Shown here: one piece after another, positions 14,001 through 26,000 of the stretch | Layout of the letters: each line of letters opens with the position of its first letter | Position numbering within the stretch: position 1 is the first letter of the stretch | Assembly: GCA_963693285.1 (NCBI GenBank) | Contig: OY848917.1 | Location: 11,780,192 to 11,844,191 of the forward strand | Direction: 5' to 3' | DNA: 64,000 nucleotides | DNA from: Xestospongia muta | Taxonomy: Eukaryota; Porifera; Demospongiae; Haplosclerida; Petrosiidae | The notes under the pieces: model-generated | What the model was told of the DNA's origin: nothing | What the model saw: only the letters and a program-made list of their open reading frames with translations | The model's database searches: none | Translations under genes and position numbers: made by a program

Positions 14001-16690
14001 ATTGATTCTAATGCTCTTTATTACTCTGACAAAATACTTGACGTTTTGGCAAAAGGGAATACATCCAAAAAGCTGCATGCATCAACGTGGATACACGTCC
14101 TTGATAGCGGAGGTCAGCCTCAATTTGCTGATGTATCACGCGCTTTTCTTCGTGGTAATTGCCTCAATGTTATTGTCACAAAATTAAATGAGTTTCTCAG
14201 TGATAAGCCTAAGTTTCTGTACTCTGTTGATGGCCAAATTGTACATCAACCAAGTTTGCTTCAGATGACTAATCTTCAGCTGATAGAATACTATGTCCGT
14301 TCTATAGCATCAGCCAAGCACACAGTTGCCAAAGGTTTTGACAAAATTGATTTTAAGCCTCTCTTCTGCATTGTTGGTACAAACTATGATCGCACATATG
14401 GACTGACCACCCTTTTCAATGTGTTAGAGCCATTCCATGAAAAAAATTCTCAGCTGTTAAGTGCCTTAAAAGATTTTCGCGATCACTTTATTTTTTATAA
14501 TGAATCAGAAGATGAGTTAATCTTTCCTGTAAACAACATGTGCTGGTGGAATCGAGAACAAATATCAGAAGATATTCGCAAACGTATCACTAGCTACAAA
14601 AATGTTGCTGCTGAAGTAGAAATACCAATTCGATGGTATGTCTTTGAATTACGTCTGAAACAAATAGCAAAGAAGATAGATCATGGTATGGTCTCTCTTA
14701 AAGGATGTATGGAGATTGGTCAAGAATTGAAAATGAAAGCTTCTGACACTATTCTTTGTATTGAGTACCTCAACTCCTTGTCTTTAGTTCTCTATTTTCC
14801 TGACATAATTGATAATGTTATATTTACCAATCCACAGTACCTAGTCAACTTGGTCACTAGCATCATTAGATCTTCATTTGTTGATCCAGCAAAATATAAC
14901 ATCTTCAAGGATTGTGCTCCATATCCTGGCTGGAATCAACAGCTTCGACAAAAAGGCATTTTTGAAAGTAAATTGCTCGATGCTCTGCAGAATCTTGAGT
15001 TTGTTGAGGGTTTGTTTACAAAGGATAACTTTCTTGAGTTAATGGCACATCTTTGCATCATCAGTCCTTTAATGAATCCAACAGAATCTGCACATTCTAC
15101 ATCAACACAGCAGTATTTTATACCAGCAGTTCTTCCTAGTAGTCATATGACTGAGGAAGAGAAGAAACGTTTTAAAAAAACATGCCAACCAATGGTGCTT
15201 CAATTTGAAAATAAAGTTGTGCCTCAGGTAAGTTATGTCGTACATGTTAGTCATAACTCTATAATTATTGTTATATTACAGGGTGTTTTCCCTGCTACCG
15301 TAGTAGCATTATTAAATAGGAAGACTACACCAACCTTTAATTTAGATGGTTCATCACCAAAATTCTCAAATCAATTACGCTATGGAGTGAAATTGGTATC
15401 TAATGAATTAGGTGGGTCACTTTTGCTAGTTGATTCTCTTTCTTGGATGGAGGTCTACTTTACTGGAATTCCTAGCAATAATTGTAATGTTATACGTCAT
15501 ACAATGGATGAAGCTGTATCATCCTGTGCTGGTCCCTTGTCATATGATCCTTCTGCTCTCACATATACAGTTAGTCTATTATGTAGACATCCTGATCACA
15601 TGACAGACTTAAATTTACAACCACATCCAGCAAAGTTAATTTGTTCTGAATATGTTCAGTGCACACTAATGACAGAATTAGAACCGATACCACTTGATAC
15701 AGAAAAAGAGGGACATTGGTTTATTGGATACAAAGGTGTGCTGTGTTAATTATATGCATCTTATTTGTTAGTTTAATTATAGGTCAGACGTCAGCTTGTC
15801 AAATCCAATTAGTTCAAGTCCCTCTTGCTTCAGACACACACGGTATGAGCATTGTTACTTTAAATTCATAATATTGTATGGACAATTACACTACGAAAAT
15901 GACAAAAGCAATTCATGATTAGAAAATAATTTTAAACACATATCATTTCATTAATTCTTTAAGTTAGTACCAAGTCATAATAGTTCAATAGAATAAACAT
16001 CAATTTCAATTCCTTTTTATTGTTTAGTTTCAAAGAGGCCTGCTTCCTTTTCATCATTCAATGAATTTAGATACAAACCTCATGACCAGCATGGAACTAA
16101 AAGTATGGTCTCCAAGGAAGAATTTAACAAAGTCAACTATAGCGCCGCATTTTTGAAGAAACAATCTGAGTCAGGTCAGTGTTTACAGTAAGATACTATT
16201 AATGTAAACAACTATAACAAATCTTTATTTGTAAACCCTGTGTTCTTACTCCATTCAGACATTCATGACACTATTTCAGACACTGAGTTTGAGAGCCAGG
16301 CCCATGTTCCAATCAAGTTTGGTAGGTTCCATTTACACTGTATCAAATGATTATAATGTAACTCCTTTTTAAGGTTAATAAATATTACAATACATTTTTT
16401 ACATTGCAGAAAACAAGTTAGATCTCCTTCGTTTGCTACATCCAATTAGATATAAATGGAGACAAATAGGACAGTCACTCAAAATAAGTCATGGAGATCT
16501 AGAAAACGTATGTGATGAAAGGAGACTCAATACAGACAGACTCTCAGATGTCATCCAAATTTGGTTTGATAAGCAGCCATCTGATGTTACCTGGTGCACA
16601 ATTAAGATTGCAGTTGAATTACCACCAGTGTTTGAACCTTCTGTAGCTGAAAGGATTAGACATTTCTTTAGCTCCATAAGTAGGAATTAA
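5018..16690 (+). CDS. ANK-Roc/COR-like-Death domain protein (DAPK-like layout without kinase)
   Basis: Probable cytosolic signalling GTPase-family protein. Exons: 5018-5035; 5206 to about 5330 (end unclear); 6943-7041; 7973-8062; 9244-9342; 10581-10679; 11085-11183; 12925-13023; 13069-13135; 13540-15227; 15282-15735; 15783-15842; 16028-16174; 16259-16321; 16410-16690. Exons 3 to 8 are each one ankyrin repeat (TPLHYAA, LLIK), phase 0, 99 nt except one of 90. The big exon carries the Roc domain: P-loop GPPAVGKTS, G3 DSGGQPQ, and TNYD where NKxD is usual. A long COR-like region follows. The last exon holds a Death domain (WRQIGQSL, then LSDVIQIWF). The order ANK-Roc-COR-Death is that of DAPK1 minus its kinase (family knowledge). 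Bases 15228-15281 are read as a 54 nt intron although the frame stays open through it. Exon 2 has no good phase-0 donor before its stop, so the N-terminus is uncertain. ATTAAA at 16733 may be the poly(A) signal. Confidence 0.85.
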
Positions 16691-17330
16691 ATGATTTATT
16701 TTATCTCAACATTACTTTTTCGCAAGTTAAACATTAAAATGCATATTTTCACTTGATACATGTATTTGATATTTACTTTGACTTTATATAAATTTTTGCT
16801 TTTATAAAAAAATGATAATTTTTACTTTAGCCCCCATGTTTGTGCTTCTTTATTTTCAATTATAATATTTTGTAGTACTTGTGAATAGTGTTCATAATTT
16901 ACGATTTTATATTTTGTATTTGATTGCACTTTATGTATGATTGGCAACTACCTATTACAAATACTTTGTTATATCTTTTGTTAAATTTAAATTTACTGTA
17001 CGTTCCTTATGTCAATTAACGTCGATTATAAACTTTGCAAAATTCCTTTATTACCCTTAGTCGCCTGATGTCATGAACTTAAGACGCCCACGAATAGTTT
17101 CAATTAACGTATATACGACCGAACGTAGCCAACTAAAAAAGGCCGATGTCACGTAACATCTATTTCCTGTTGCTACAGACCTATTGACTGTGAGACTGTG
17201 AAGCCACATCTGATGTAATCTATTATTTACTTCTCAGAGCTGCTGTGATGTCTTATCGATAAAATGATATTAAAATTATACTATTAAATTTCAAGTTATG
17301 ATGAATGTAAGTTATGCATTGGAAAGATGG
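16691..17330. other. Intergenic, nothing recognised
   Basis: AT-rich 3' flank of the ANK-Roc-Death gene. A slightly CpG-richer patch at 17030-17130 has no recognisable promoter or ORF. Confidence 0.5.
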
Positions 17331-17334
17331 TTAG

Positions 17335-19290
17335 ACATCAACAGAAAGGAAGAAACTGATTCAGATTCAGACTCACTTGATGAGTAATGTAGTGAAGAAA
17401 GTAATGTATTTAGCAACAATGGTGGTAATGTTATTGAAAAGTGTGATACGAACATTGATTCGAATAGGAAGAGGAAGAATAGTACCAGCAAATAGATGTA
17501 AAGGAGGTAGTGGTAGAGGTGGGAAAATAAGTCAAAAGACAGAAAAAAAAGAGGAGAAAAGAGTGATGGTATGCTTGGTGGAATGGTATAAAAGATAATT
17601 ACAAAATTAATTATAATGAACATTGATGATATTAATGGCATTAATATCTTAGGATCTGATGACATATCAGCCTAATGATCATTCACTAAAAAAATCTTAG
17701 ACCGGCTCTCTCATAATCTTAAAAACTCACATCTCTACTAATGCTGCATGAAAGCTTCTAGTTGACAGGATTAATGAATTTACAGCACACAAATTTGCAA
17801 GGTATACTAAACTGCGGTCATTGTACAGAAATCGGAAACCAATCACTATAGAAAAAATAAAAGACCTTTGTAGGTGTCATTCTAAACATGGAAATAGTTC
17901 AAATGCGATGATTATAAGGTTGGTCAAAATGTTTCAGGGTGAATATGCCATTTTTTTTGCAAATATATTCAAGACAGCATTTTTCCAAATTTTGGAATGC
18001 TACATATTTGAGAAATTGATTCTTGACAAAAATGGCTAAAATCCAAGAATTCATGGACTTGTTGTTATCCATTATCAATAGACAATATGTACCAGAAAAA
18101 GAAGTGGCCATTGATGAGTCAAAAATCAATTATATATAAGGGAAAGCTGAGCTTTCACTAGTACATAAAGAGAAAATCAAACCTATGGCAAATATAAGTT
18201 CATGTACTAGCTTGTAGCAAATCAGGCTACATGTACAACATGTTAATTTACTGAAGAAAAGTAATGCTTCCATGTCAACATATATTTGTTGTTTGTGTTA
18301 TCATAACATAAGTGTTATTGGTTTTTCCAAAAAATTAAATTGGTCTTGTTAATGTTAAATTAATTGCAGTAAGCACATGATGTTTACACTTGTGTGTAAG
18401 GGTTTTTTTGCAAACTTGAGAAACACTTATATCTAAGGTTGTGGTTTCATAATTGTGTGGTGATAGGTTGCTAGGCACAATAAAGGGTGCAGTAATATTA
18501 GCTGTACCCTGACTAGAATATTAATAAGCAAGAACCTATATCCACTCACTAAACCAAACTGGAATAGGTGAGGCTCTGGGCCCCAGTGCTAATAAACACC
18601 TTCCTGATGCTCAGAATTACAATCTAACTTGTAACTGTCTCCAGTACAAATTTGTATTCAACAAAGGTCCTTCTCAGGACTTTAATCAAAAATATATGTA
18701 TAATGATAATGATTAATGAGTTTAAAATTAATCAACAAAATCCTCAACAACCTCTCAATCTTCTTTATCACTAAATCCTCCATTAACCTAGATAGGGATA
18801 ACTGACAGTTTCAGCATATATCTCTGCCATGAAACATCTCACTCAATTCATGCTTGTCTTTCTGCAGTCAACTTTCACCCAGCTCCAGTTCTGTTTTATG
18901 TTCTTCATTTTAGATATTTCAGTGTGTCCAACCTTTTTACATAGCTTTGTGATCTGGCTATTGATACCAAAACTATCATTAGTTGAGCCAGAAATATTGT
19001 CTTGATGATTGAAGATTTGACTTTATTGAGAACTTAGTGGGATGGATACTACTATATTGGTCTCACAGGTAGAGCTGTCCACCTTGTTGTAATCTGAATT
19101 GGTAGAGATCAGTTGTAACATAAGTGAGGTTACTGTGCAACGTATTTCTACTTATGCTACAAGTATCATTCTAAAATCCAAAATTTCTTTAAAACCAGAA
19201 CAGACACTGGACCAAAAATGCTAGTTGCCATAGCTGGTTTGGAAGTGATTTTCTAAAATTAAACTAAATTAGAAATCAATTAAAATCATC
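17335..19290 (+). mobile_element. piggyBac transposase relic, copy 1
   Basis: Broken coding sequence of a piggyBac-type DDE transposase (cut-and-paste DNA transposon). At 17340-17385 there is an acidic Ser/Asp stretch of the kind found at piggyBac N-termini. At about 18038-18140 the frame reads RQYVPEKEVAIDESKI, matching the family signature Y-x-P-x(5)-(I/V)DE with one catalytic Asp. About 18208-19290 is shared with 57158-58260, where the next family motif (SGYMYNMVIY) is better preserved. Stops and frameshifts interrupt every frame, so it cannot encode an active enzyme. The shared 1.1 kb 3' part shows both copies come from one element family. Terminal repeats were not located. Confidence 0.7.
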
Positions 19291-19299
19291 TGTCATGAT

Positions 19300-19560
19300 C
19301 CACCTCACAATGCTAGCTAAATAAACTCTGTTTGGGTTAAGTAATCTTGATTTAAATAATAAATTATGAATATCATCTAGACTGACTGACTCAGATTGAG
19401 TGTGAATGGGTTCAAATAGCGAACTTAGTGGTCTCGTGATTAAAACAATATGATTGGTTAATGTAGCATGACAAAATAAAATGCAATAAATCTGATTGGT
19501 CCTTTAAACAATAAATCTGATTGGTCCATTAATTATTGATCCTAAACTTAAATAATTTGA
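19300..19560. other. Short gap between piggyBac and gypsy relics
   Basis: No gene seen. A direct repeat (core AATCTGATTGGTCC) occurs twice at about 19485-19535 next to the gypsy fragment. It may be part of the retroelement's 3' end or LTR remnant, but no LTR pair is visible in the window. Confidence 0.35.
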
Positions 19561-19561
19561 T

Positions 19562-21685
19562 CTTCTAGCTCACTCTTGTCACATTTTCGCCCTCCTTCTT
19601 TTGCACAAAGTGCAGGTATCTCCAATTCCAATCAGGACAATCCATCAGCATTGCATCATCTTGTCTTTTTCTGTGCTCTACTGTAAATTGATAGGACAGA
19701 AGAGCCAGGCTCCACCTCATCAGTCTAGAGTTCCCTTCTTTAAACTGCTGTAGCCACTGGAGTTCTCGGTGGTCAGTCTGTATTATAAAGGGCTTTCCAA
19801 ACAAATACACTGAAAAGGCTTGTACTCCTATTTTTATCACGAGACATTCTTTTTCCACTACAGCATAATTTTGTAATGGGTCTCTTTGGCTGAATACTGC
19901 CCCAATTCCTATATCTGATACATCTGTCCGCACAAGGAATGTTAAATTAGGATCTGGGTTCCACATAACAGTTGAAGTGAGGGTAGTTTTCAGTTTCTGA
20001 AACGGCGTTTCTGCTGCCACACTCCACTTTACAGTGTCCGGTAGTCCTTTCTTTGTAAGGTTAGTTAGTGGCTCAACTATTTGGGCAAAATCTCTTATAA
20101 TTTTTTCAATAATATCCAGTCATTCCCAAGAATGCTCAAACTTCCTTCTTCATTGTTGGTCGTTTTAATTGCTCTATGGCAATGACTTTACTCTCTTCGG
20201 GTCTGACACATCCTCAACCAATACAATGTCCAAGATAAGTGGATTCTGCTGCTCAAAATTCACACATCTTTAGTTTCAAAGTTAATCCAGCATCTTGTAA
20301 TCTTTCCAGTACTTGCTGTAAGTGAACTAGATGTTCTTTCCAAATTAAGCTATGAATCACAATGTCATCTAGATACAACCAACAAAGACATTAAATCCTC
20401 TTAAGGTTTGGTCCATCATTTGTTGAAAACATGCTGGTGTCTCCCTTAGGCCAAAAGGCATCACGGCAAAGTGAAATAATCCTAAAGGGCTGCTGAACGA
20501 AGTCTTCTCACAATCCTGTTTGTCCATCGGTATCTTGCCAGTACCCTTTCAAGAGTAGGTATATACTTTGCATTCCCTATGGCATCTAACATCTCGTCTA
20601 TTCTTGGCATGGGGTAAGCATCAAATTTGGTCACTGTATTCAATTTCCTGTAATCCACACAAATTCTGTTACTGCCATACTTCTTTTTAACCACAACAAT
20701 TGATGATGACCATTCACTACTTGACTCCTCAATTAATCCGTTCTTGAGCATGGTTGAAGTTCATCACAGATATCTTCTTTAGAGATGGAGGTATCTGATA
20801 AGGTCGTTGACATATTGGGCCACTTCCCTCTGTCATGATTTTATGCACAGTTCTTTTAGCATGTCCAGTCTTTGGATCAATAACTTGTTTATATTGTTGT
20901 TGGAGTTTCTCCAATTCTTGATTTTTTTCCTGTAGTTGATCTCCTATTCATGGCTCCCCTTCTAGCCATTCAGGACTTATCAACTCAGCGCTATCCTTCA
21001 CAATACTCATGTAACTTGTTTCTGTCCTAGGGTACCATCGTTTAAGCAAGTTACAATGGAAACCTTGGTTGTGTTACGTTTTGGCATCTCTAACTCATAG
21101 TTGACGCTTCCAATTCTCTTTATGATCCTGTATGGTCATTGTCACCATGCTTTGAAATTCTAGGTGTTATCTGGTAGTAATAGTAGAACGTGATCTCCAG
21201 GTATGTAGCTTTTCTCTCGAACATGCTGATCATACAATTGTTTCTGCTTTGTTTGAGCCTTCTTCCAATTCTGCCGGAGTATGTCATGGGCATCTTCCAT
21301 ACATTGACGGAGTGACAGAACATAGCTAGTAGTGTCGTTTTTTTCCGGTTGTGATGCAATCTACTGATCCTTCAATACATCCATAGGTCTTTTCACGTCT
21401 CTTGAATATAAAGGTTCAAAGGGACTAGACCCTGTTGTTTCCTTAGGGACTTCCATGTAGGCAAAATAGTACCAGGGGTTGTACCTTATTCCACTGTCAT
21501 CTATTGGATCTTGAAGTTTTGTTTAACATGAGTTTCAGAGTCTGGTTCAGTCTCTCTACTAAACCATCAGTCTGTGGGTGATATGGGCTGGTGGTTCTGG
21601 CTTTGATCCTCAACATCTGGTATATTCCTTCAGCAGTTCCAAACTAACGTTTGTGCCTTGATCTGTCAAAATTTTGTTTGAAACT
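19562..21685 (-). mobile_element. Gypsy-type retrotransposon fragment, integrase upstream of RT and RNase H
   Basis: On the minus strand, 5' to 3', the reading gives the integrase C-terminal half at 21685-21000 (DQGTN, SPYHPQTDG, LVERLNQTL, then a GPY/F-like RIGSVNYELEM and LLKRWYP in another frame), then a linker. Reverse transcriptase follows at about 20900-20100 (LIEESSSEWSS, DYRKLNTVT, MPFGL, YLDDIV) and RNase H at 20020-19565 (RTDVSDIG, EKECL, IQTDHREL supplying Asp, Glu, Asp). Several frameshifts and stops break it. No gag, protease or LTR is seen. Ordinary gypsy elements put integrase last, so this order points to the Gmr1-like branch. The integrase end at about 21685 abuts a TRAPPC13 fragment. 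Confidence 0.8.
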
Positions 21686-21787
21686 ACCACTATAGAATAA
21701 ATAAATCTATCCATCAAACTATCTATTTATCTATCTATCCTCTTCATCTGTCCATCCATATCCAGCTGTCCATTTATCTATTCTCAC

Positions 21788-22531
21788 GTGTGTTCTCCCA
21801 TATCCTTTACATCATGACTTAAAATGTGGTCCATTCTCTCTCCAACTATCATCTCAGATTTTGGAGCAGATTGGTGTAGTAACAAATGATTAGATGGTAT
21901 CAGAATTTCCACCTAAAAGATAATAGATGAATGGATGGACAGATAGATGGATGGATGCATTACTTTTAAAACAACATCAGTAACACTGTCTCGACCTTCA
22001 TTGCTAAGCGACACAAACACACGATAAGTTTCTCCCAATATATCAGATTTCCTTTAGCAGGTCTATAATAACACAATATTACAAGACATTTAATAAGATC
22101 TAATGATAGGAGCTAGACTAACATATTAGTTGAAGGAAGTTCCAACATTTCACTGATACCAATACCAGGAGTATATTGTCCAACTCTTATATCTTTGTTA
22201 CTTTCACTCTCCAAAGCTCGTCCTATATTGAAAATAGACATGGACATATTATATATATATATATATTTCGTGAAACATCAATTGTTTCATGTATCTGTTT
22301 ACAGACATACTAATTCATACATCCATTTATCTGTCCATGCATCCATTACACACACATACCAATAGGATCCCACGGCTCTCCCATAGAAAAAGGTGGAGCC
22401 ATTAAGTGAGGTTTGGTCAACCTCATCACTAGAGAGATAAAAAACACAGTCAATATACACTACATTTAAATACCTTTTAATCCTAACACATGGTCAGTTT
22501 GAGAGGTGGTAGCTGACAGTTGCTGCTCCAT
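21788..22531 (-). pseudogene. TRAPPC13: TRAPPC13 5' fragment, copy A
   Basis: First five exons of a TRAPP-complex subunit 13 gene (vesicle tethering), minus strand: 22474-22531 (start codon 22529-22531), 22360-22428 (VMRLTKPHLMAPPF), 22123-22222 (ending ISEMLELPS), 21964-22062 (ETYRVFVSLSNEG in a shifted frame) and 21788-21912 (VEILIPSNHLLL, then MGEHT). The block MRLTKP...LPS...GET matches the conserved TRAPPC13 N-terminus from memory of the family. Exon 4 is 99 nt where copy B has 100. The missing A in the CCCAATATATC stretch breaks the frame. All later exons are gone, replaced by the gypsy fragment. It lies head-to-head with receptor A, sharing about 540 bp of intergenic sequence. Confidence 0.75.
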
Positions 22532-22762
22532 CTTTGCAGAAACTAATTAATAGGCGTGGCTACCCTTTGTAAACGCTGGCCTTCACGTAACATATACTTA
22601 GTATGTCATATCTAATATATCAGTATATATCATAGACTGTGTATATACCTTGTTGTGGAGGGTCAGTGACTTTATGTTACTAGGAAAACTTAATGATCAT
22701 TAAATGTTTGTTTTATTTACTAACCAAACATCATTGATTACTTTATTAGTGTTGATATAATG

Positions 22763-23002
22763 GATTAGTACCTACTTCCACTTTGCTTACTAGAAACCCA
22801 AAAGTGTCATTTTGGCTACTAAATTTTTGTAAAAATATTTCATTCTAAATATGAGTATGTGCAGAAACAGCTTTAACATATTCTCCTAGTGAGATAGATG
22901 CTTAGGTACTAGGTACTAAAGTATAATTCTAGGTGCTATATGGAGTAGTCAAAATTTGGGTTATTAGTAGGCAAAGTGGGAGTGAGCAAAGTGGCACTAA
23001 TC
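22763..23002. mobile_element. MITE-like inverted-repeat block in receptor A promoter
   Basis: The left end (GATTAGTACCTACTTCCACT) and the right end (complement GATTAGTGCCACTTTGC) form imperfect inverted repeats. Inner arms (CCACTTTGCTTACTAG and AACCCAAAAG) also pair with GGGTTATTAGTAGGCAAAG. It ends about 70 bases before the receptor A start codon. The same block sits in the same place before receptors B and C, but not before D or E. It therefore predates those duplications and is part of the shared TRAPPC13/receptor divergent promoter region. Confidence 0.6.
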
Positions 23003-23072
23003 TGATATAAAATAATAATAAAAACATTGTTACTATTAATAGTTCATTACATCAGTAGTAACTCTGTCAAAG

Positions 23073-26000
23073 ATGATGATGGAGTTAGTGAAGATATTAT
23101 GTTATATGTTACTACTAGTACAACTAGGAGATGGACAAGAACCTACCAACAGACCTAGTAATGGTAAGTAGTTGTTGTTAGAGTGATCATTAATATATAC
23201 TTCATAATAACAGGTGTACAACTGTATCTACCCTGTGAGAATAGGATAATACCAGACTTCTCAATGATATATGCTGGACAGTTTTTTAATGTTGATCATG
23301 ATAGTGATGGTACTGTTGATGCCTTGTGGTGTCAAAGTACTAATAATGGTTCTGATATTGGACTGTGGTATTATCCTAATGGCACTCAAGTCCCTTTGTT
23401 TGATGGAGAATTTGATGCTCAGAATTCACCAAGTCCAATATTCTCTAAGAGGTTCACAGGTCAGATTGCACTAGCTAGAAAAGATGGACTATCAGGTTAT
23501 GAAGGTATGTACACCTGTATCATTCCTAATGAAAATGGAGTGAACCAAACACTAGTGGTAGGAGCATACAGAGGTACTACTTACAATAACAATGGTCAGT
23601 GACTTAGTTCATGTAGTAATAAAGTGATGATATATCTCACTTTTATATAGATGGTCCTGATGCAGACTCCTCCATGAAGTTCTCTCTCATCTCCACAAGG
23701 GATGCTAACCCTCCAGTCTTCACTTTCACTTTCAATGTCTCTAATGGACCTCCTACTGATGTCAATTGTACAGATGGAAGTAACCCATTCACCATTGCTA
23801 GTGGTGACCTGTCTCGTGTGGTAGTGAATGGAACAGGATCTGTTACACAGGTGACAGTGACAGTGAGGATGAGACGGGCTGGTACTTACCAGTGTACTGT
23901 CTCCAATGCCAGAGTAGATGCTGGTACTATTGGTAGTGTCACTGCTACAAGTAGTAATAGTACATCACAGCCTATAACAGGTTAGTAAATCACTGAGTAG
24001 GATGGTATACATATTCTCTCTCTGTTACAGTTGCTGGTACTCCTACTGGTCTGACTGCTACAAGACTGAACACAGGTCTGACTCATGTACAACTCTCCTG
24101 GTCATCTGTGTCAGGAGTAGCTGGTTATGAGGTGTTATATCAACTTAGTAGTGGTAGTAGTTCTGTTATGAGTGCAGGAACTACCACTAACACAATGTTG
24201 GATATAACATCAGGACTGAGTTTATCCAGTACATATATTTTCTTTGTAGTATCATATGGCAGTGAGGATAGTACAGTACTACCTAGTGATCATAGTAACA
24301 ATGTCACTGTGACATTATGTGAGTAGATAATCTATTGTTTGTTATTGTGACCTCTCTATTCTATAGCTAGACCTTTAGTTACTCAGACACTCACTTCAAC
24401 TAATACCACTATTACTATGACATGGATACCACCTTCATTTTTTCCTCAATCATACCAACCTTTTCGTTATTGTCGTAGACTGTGTGAAAAGAAACTTAGT
24501 CCTAGTATATCCTTTAATTCAATCTCATCACCATATATATTTACTGGTATTGATCCTGGTACTTACTGTATTGTTGGTCTTAATGGAATATACGGCATTG
24601 ACATTATAGGTCTGAGTGTTTCTACTAGAATTGCCACTACACTCTCAACTGATAAACTATGTTATATTATCATATTCACAATTATTATGTTGTTCGCACA
24701 TTATCTACAGCACCCACTTCATCTGTCAGTAATATCATTATATCATCAGTTGAGGCAAGGTCCATGACTATATCATGGGATGAGGTACCTTGCTCTGGAC
24801 AGAATGGACCCATCACTGGTTACTTGCTCTACTACACTAGCACAATATTCAGTGACACTGTTAACATCACTGGAGGAGACAACAGACAGTACAACCTCAC
24901 AACACTCACACCTTACACTAACTACACTGTGACAGTAATAGCATACAATGATGGTGGGACTGGACCAGCAAGTAGTGAGGTAATACAACAGACAGGTGAA
25001 GCTAGTAAGTCAGTTACTACTGATATATAATGTATTATTGATATACTGTAGAACCTGGTGTGGTATCTGGTCTAATAGAAAGTGGTATAGAGATACAAGT
25101 GATAAACATTACATGGAATATACCCACAGTACCCAATGGTGTCATTATCATGTATGAGATACGTTATAGAGAGTCTAACAGTAATGGTCCATACAATATG
25201 ACTAATACAACCAACACACAATACAGTATAAGAGGACTACTACCTAACACTAACTATACCATTGGAGTGAGAGCATATACCAGTGTAGGATCAGGAGAAT
25301 GGAGTGATACTCAAATCTCTACCAGTAACATACGTAGGTCTCTTGTCTGTCTTTTTAATAACTTATATCCTTTCCTCTATAGCTACAGTTTCTGGTTTTA
25401 ATATAACAAAAATCAATAACACTACAGTACTTGCTATGTGGCAACCTATTACTGCTCCAGAAGTCAAGCACTATACTGTTTATTATATTAGTACTAGTAA
25501 ACGTAAGAGACAGTCTGATATGGGTAAGAAGACCTTTCCTGCTGGTAGCAATGAAGGTGTAATAGGAGGACTACAAGATAACTTAAACTATTTGTTCTCA
25601 CTTTCTGTAACATATGAAATAAATGGAGTTGATTATGAGGGAGAGAGAATGCAAACTGGTAAGACATTATTAGAGAGTATGGCATTTATTAGTTTTTAGA
25701 AAGAACGTTTTTTATTAGTCTGTTATACAACACAGTAGATGGTAGCTTCAATAGTCACATATCATTAAACAGTCTCCATTCCTATTCTGTGTTACCTAAC
25801 ATTAGTAATAAATAGTCAATTAACTATCACTCACTTAACTATCACTTTAGGAATCACTTTAACTCCAACATCAACAGTTATAACATCATCAACTATTACC
25901 TTATTGTCAACAATACTAATAACATCAATATCTATTATTCCAACATCAACAGTTATATCATCATCAACTATTACTTTATCATCAACAATACTAACAACAT

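Noticed and set aside
15228..15281. Continuous coding through YVVHVSHNSIIIVIL in the Roc/COR exon
   Set aside because: Bounded by GTAAGT and TTACAG, 54 nt long, AT-rich and unlike the flanking protein; treated as an intron that happens to be open.
17312..17665. 117-codon minus-strand hydrophobic Ser/Phe/Leu ORF
   Set aside because: Opposite strand of the acidic/basic piggyBac N-terminal region; composition explained by the sense strand.
23183..23213. Extended N-terminus for Ig1 exons (IINIYFIIT before GVQLYL)
   Set aside because: It begins at GTG, lies in the intron before the AG acceptor, and the signal peptide exon splices in phase. Conservation across copies is intron conservation.
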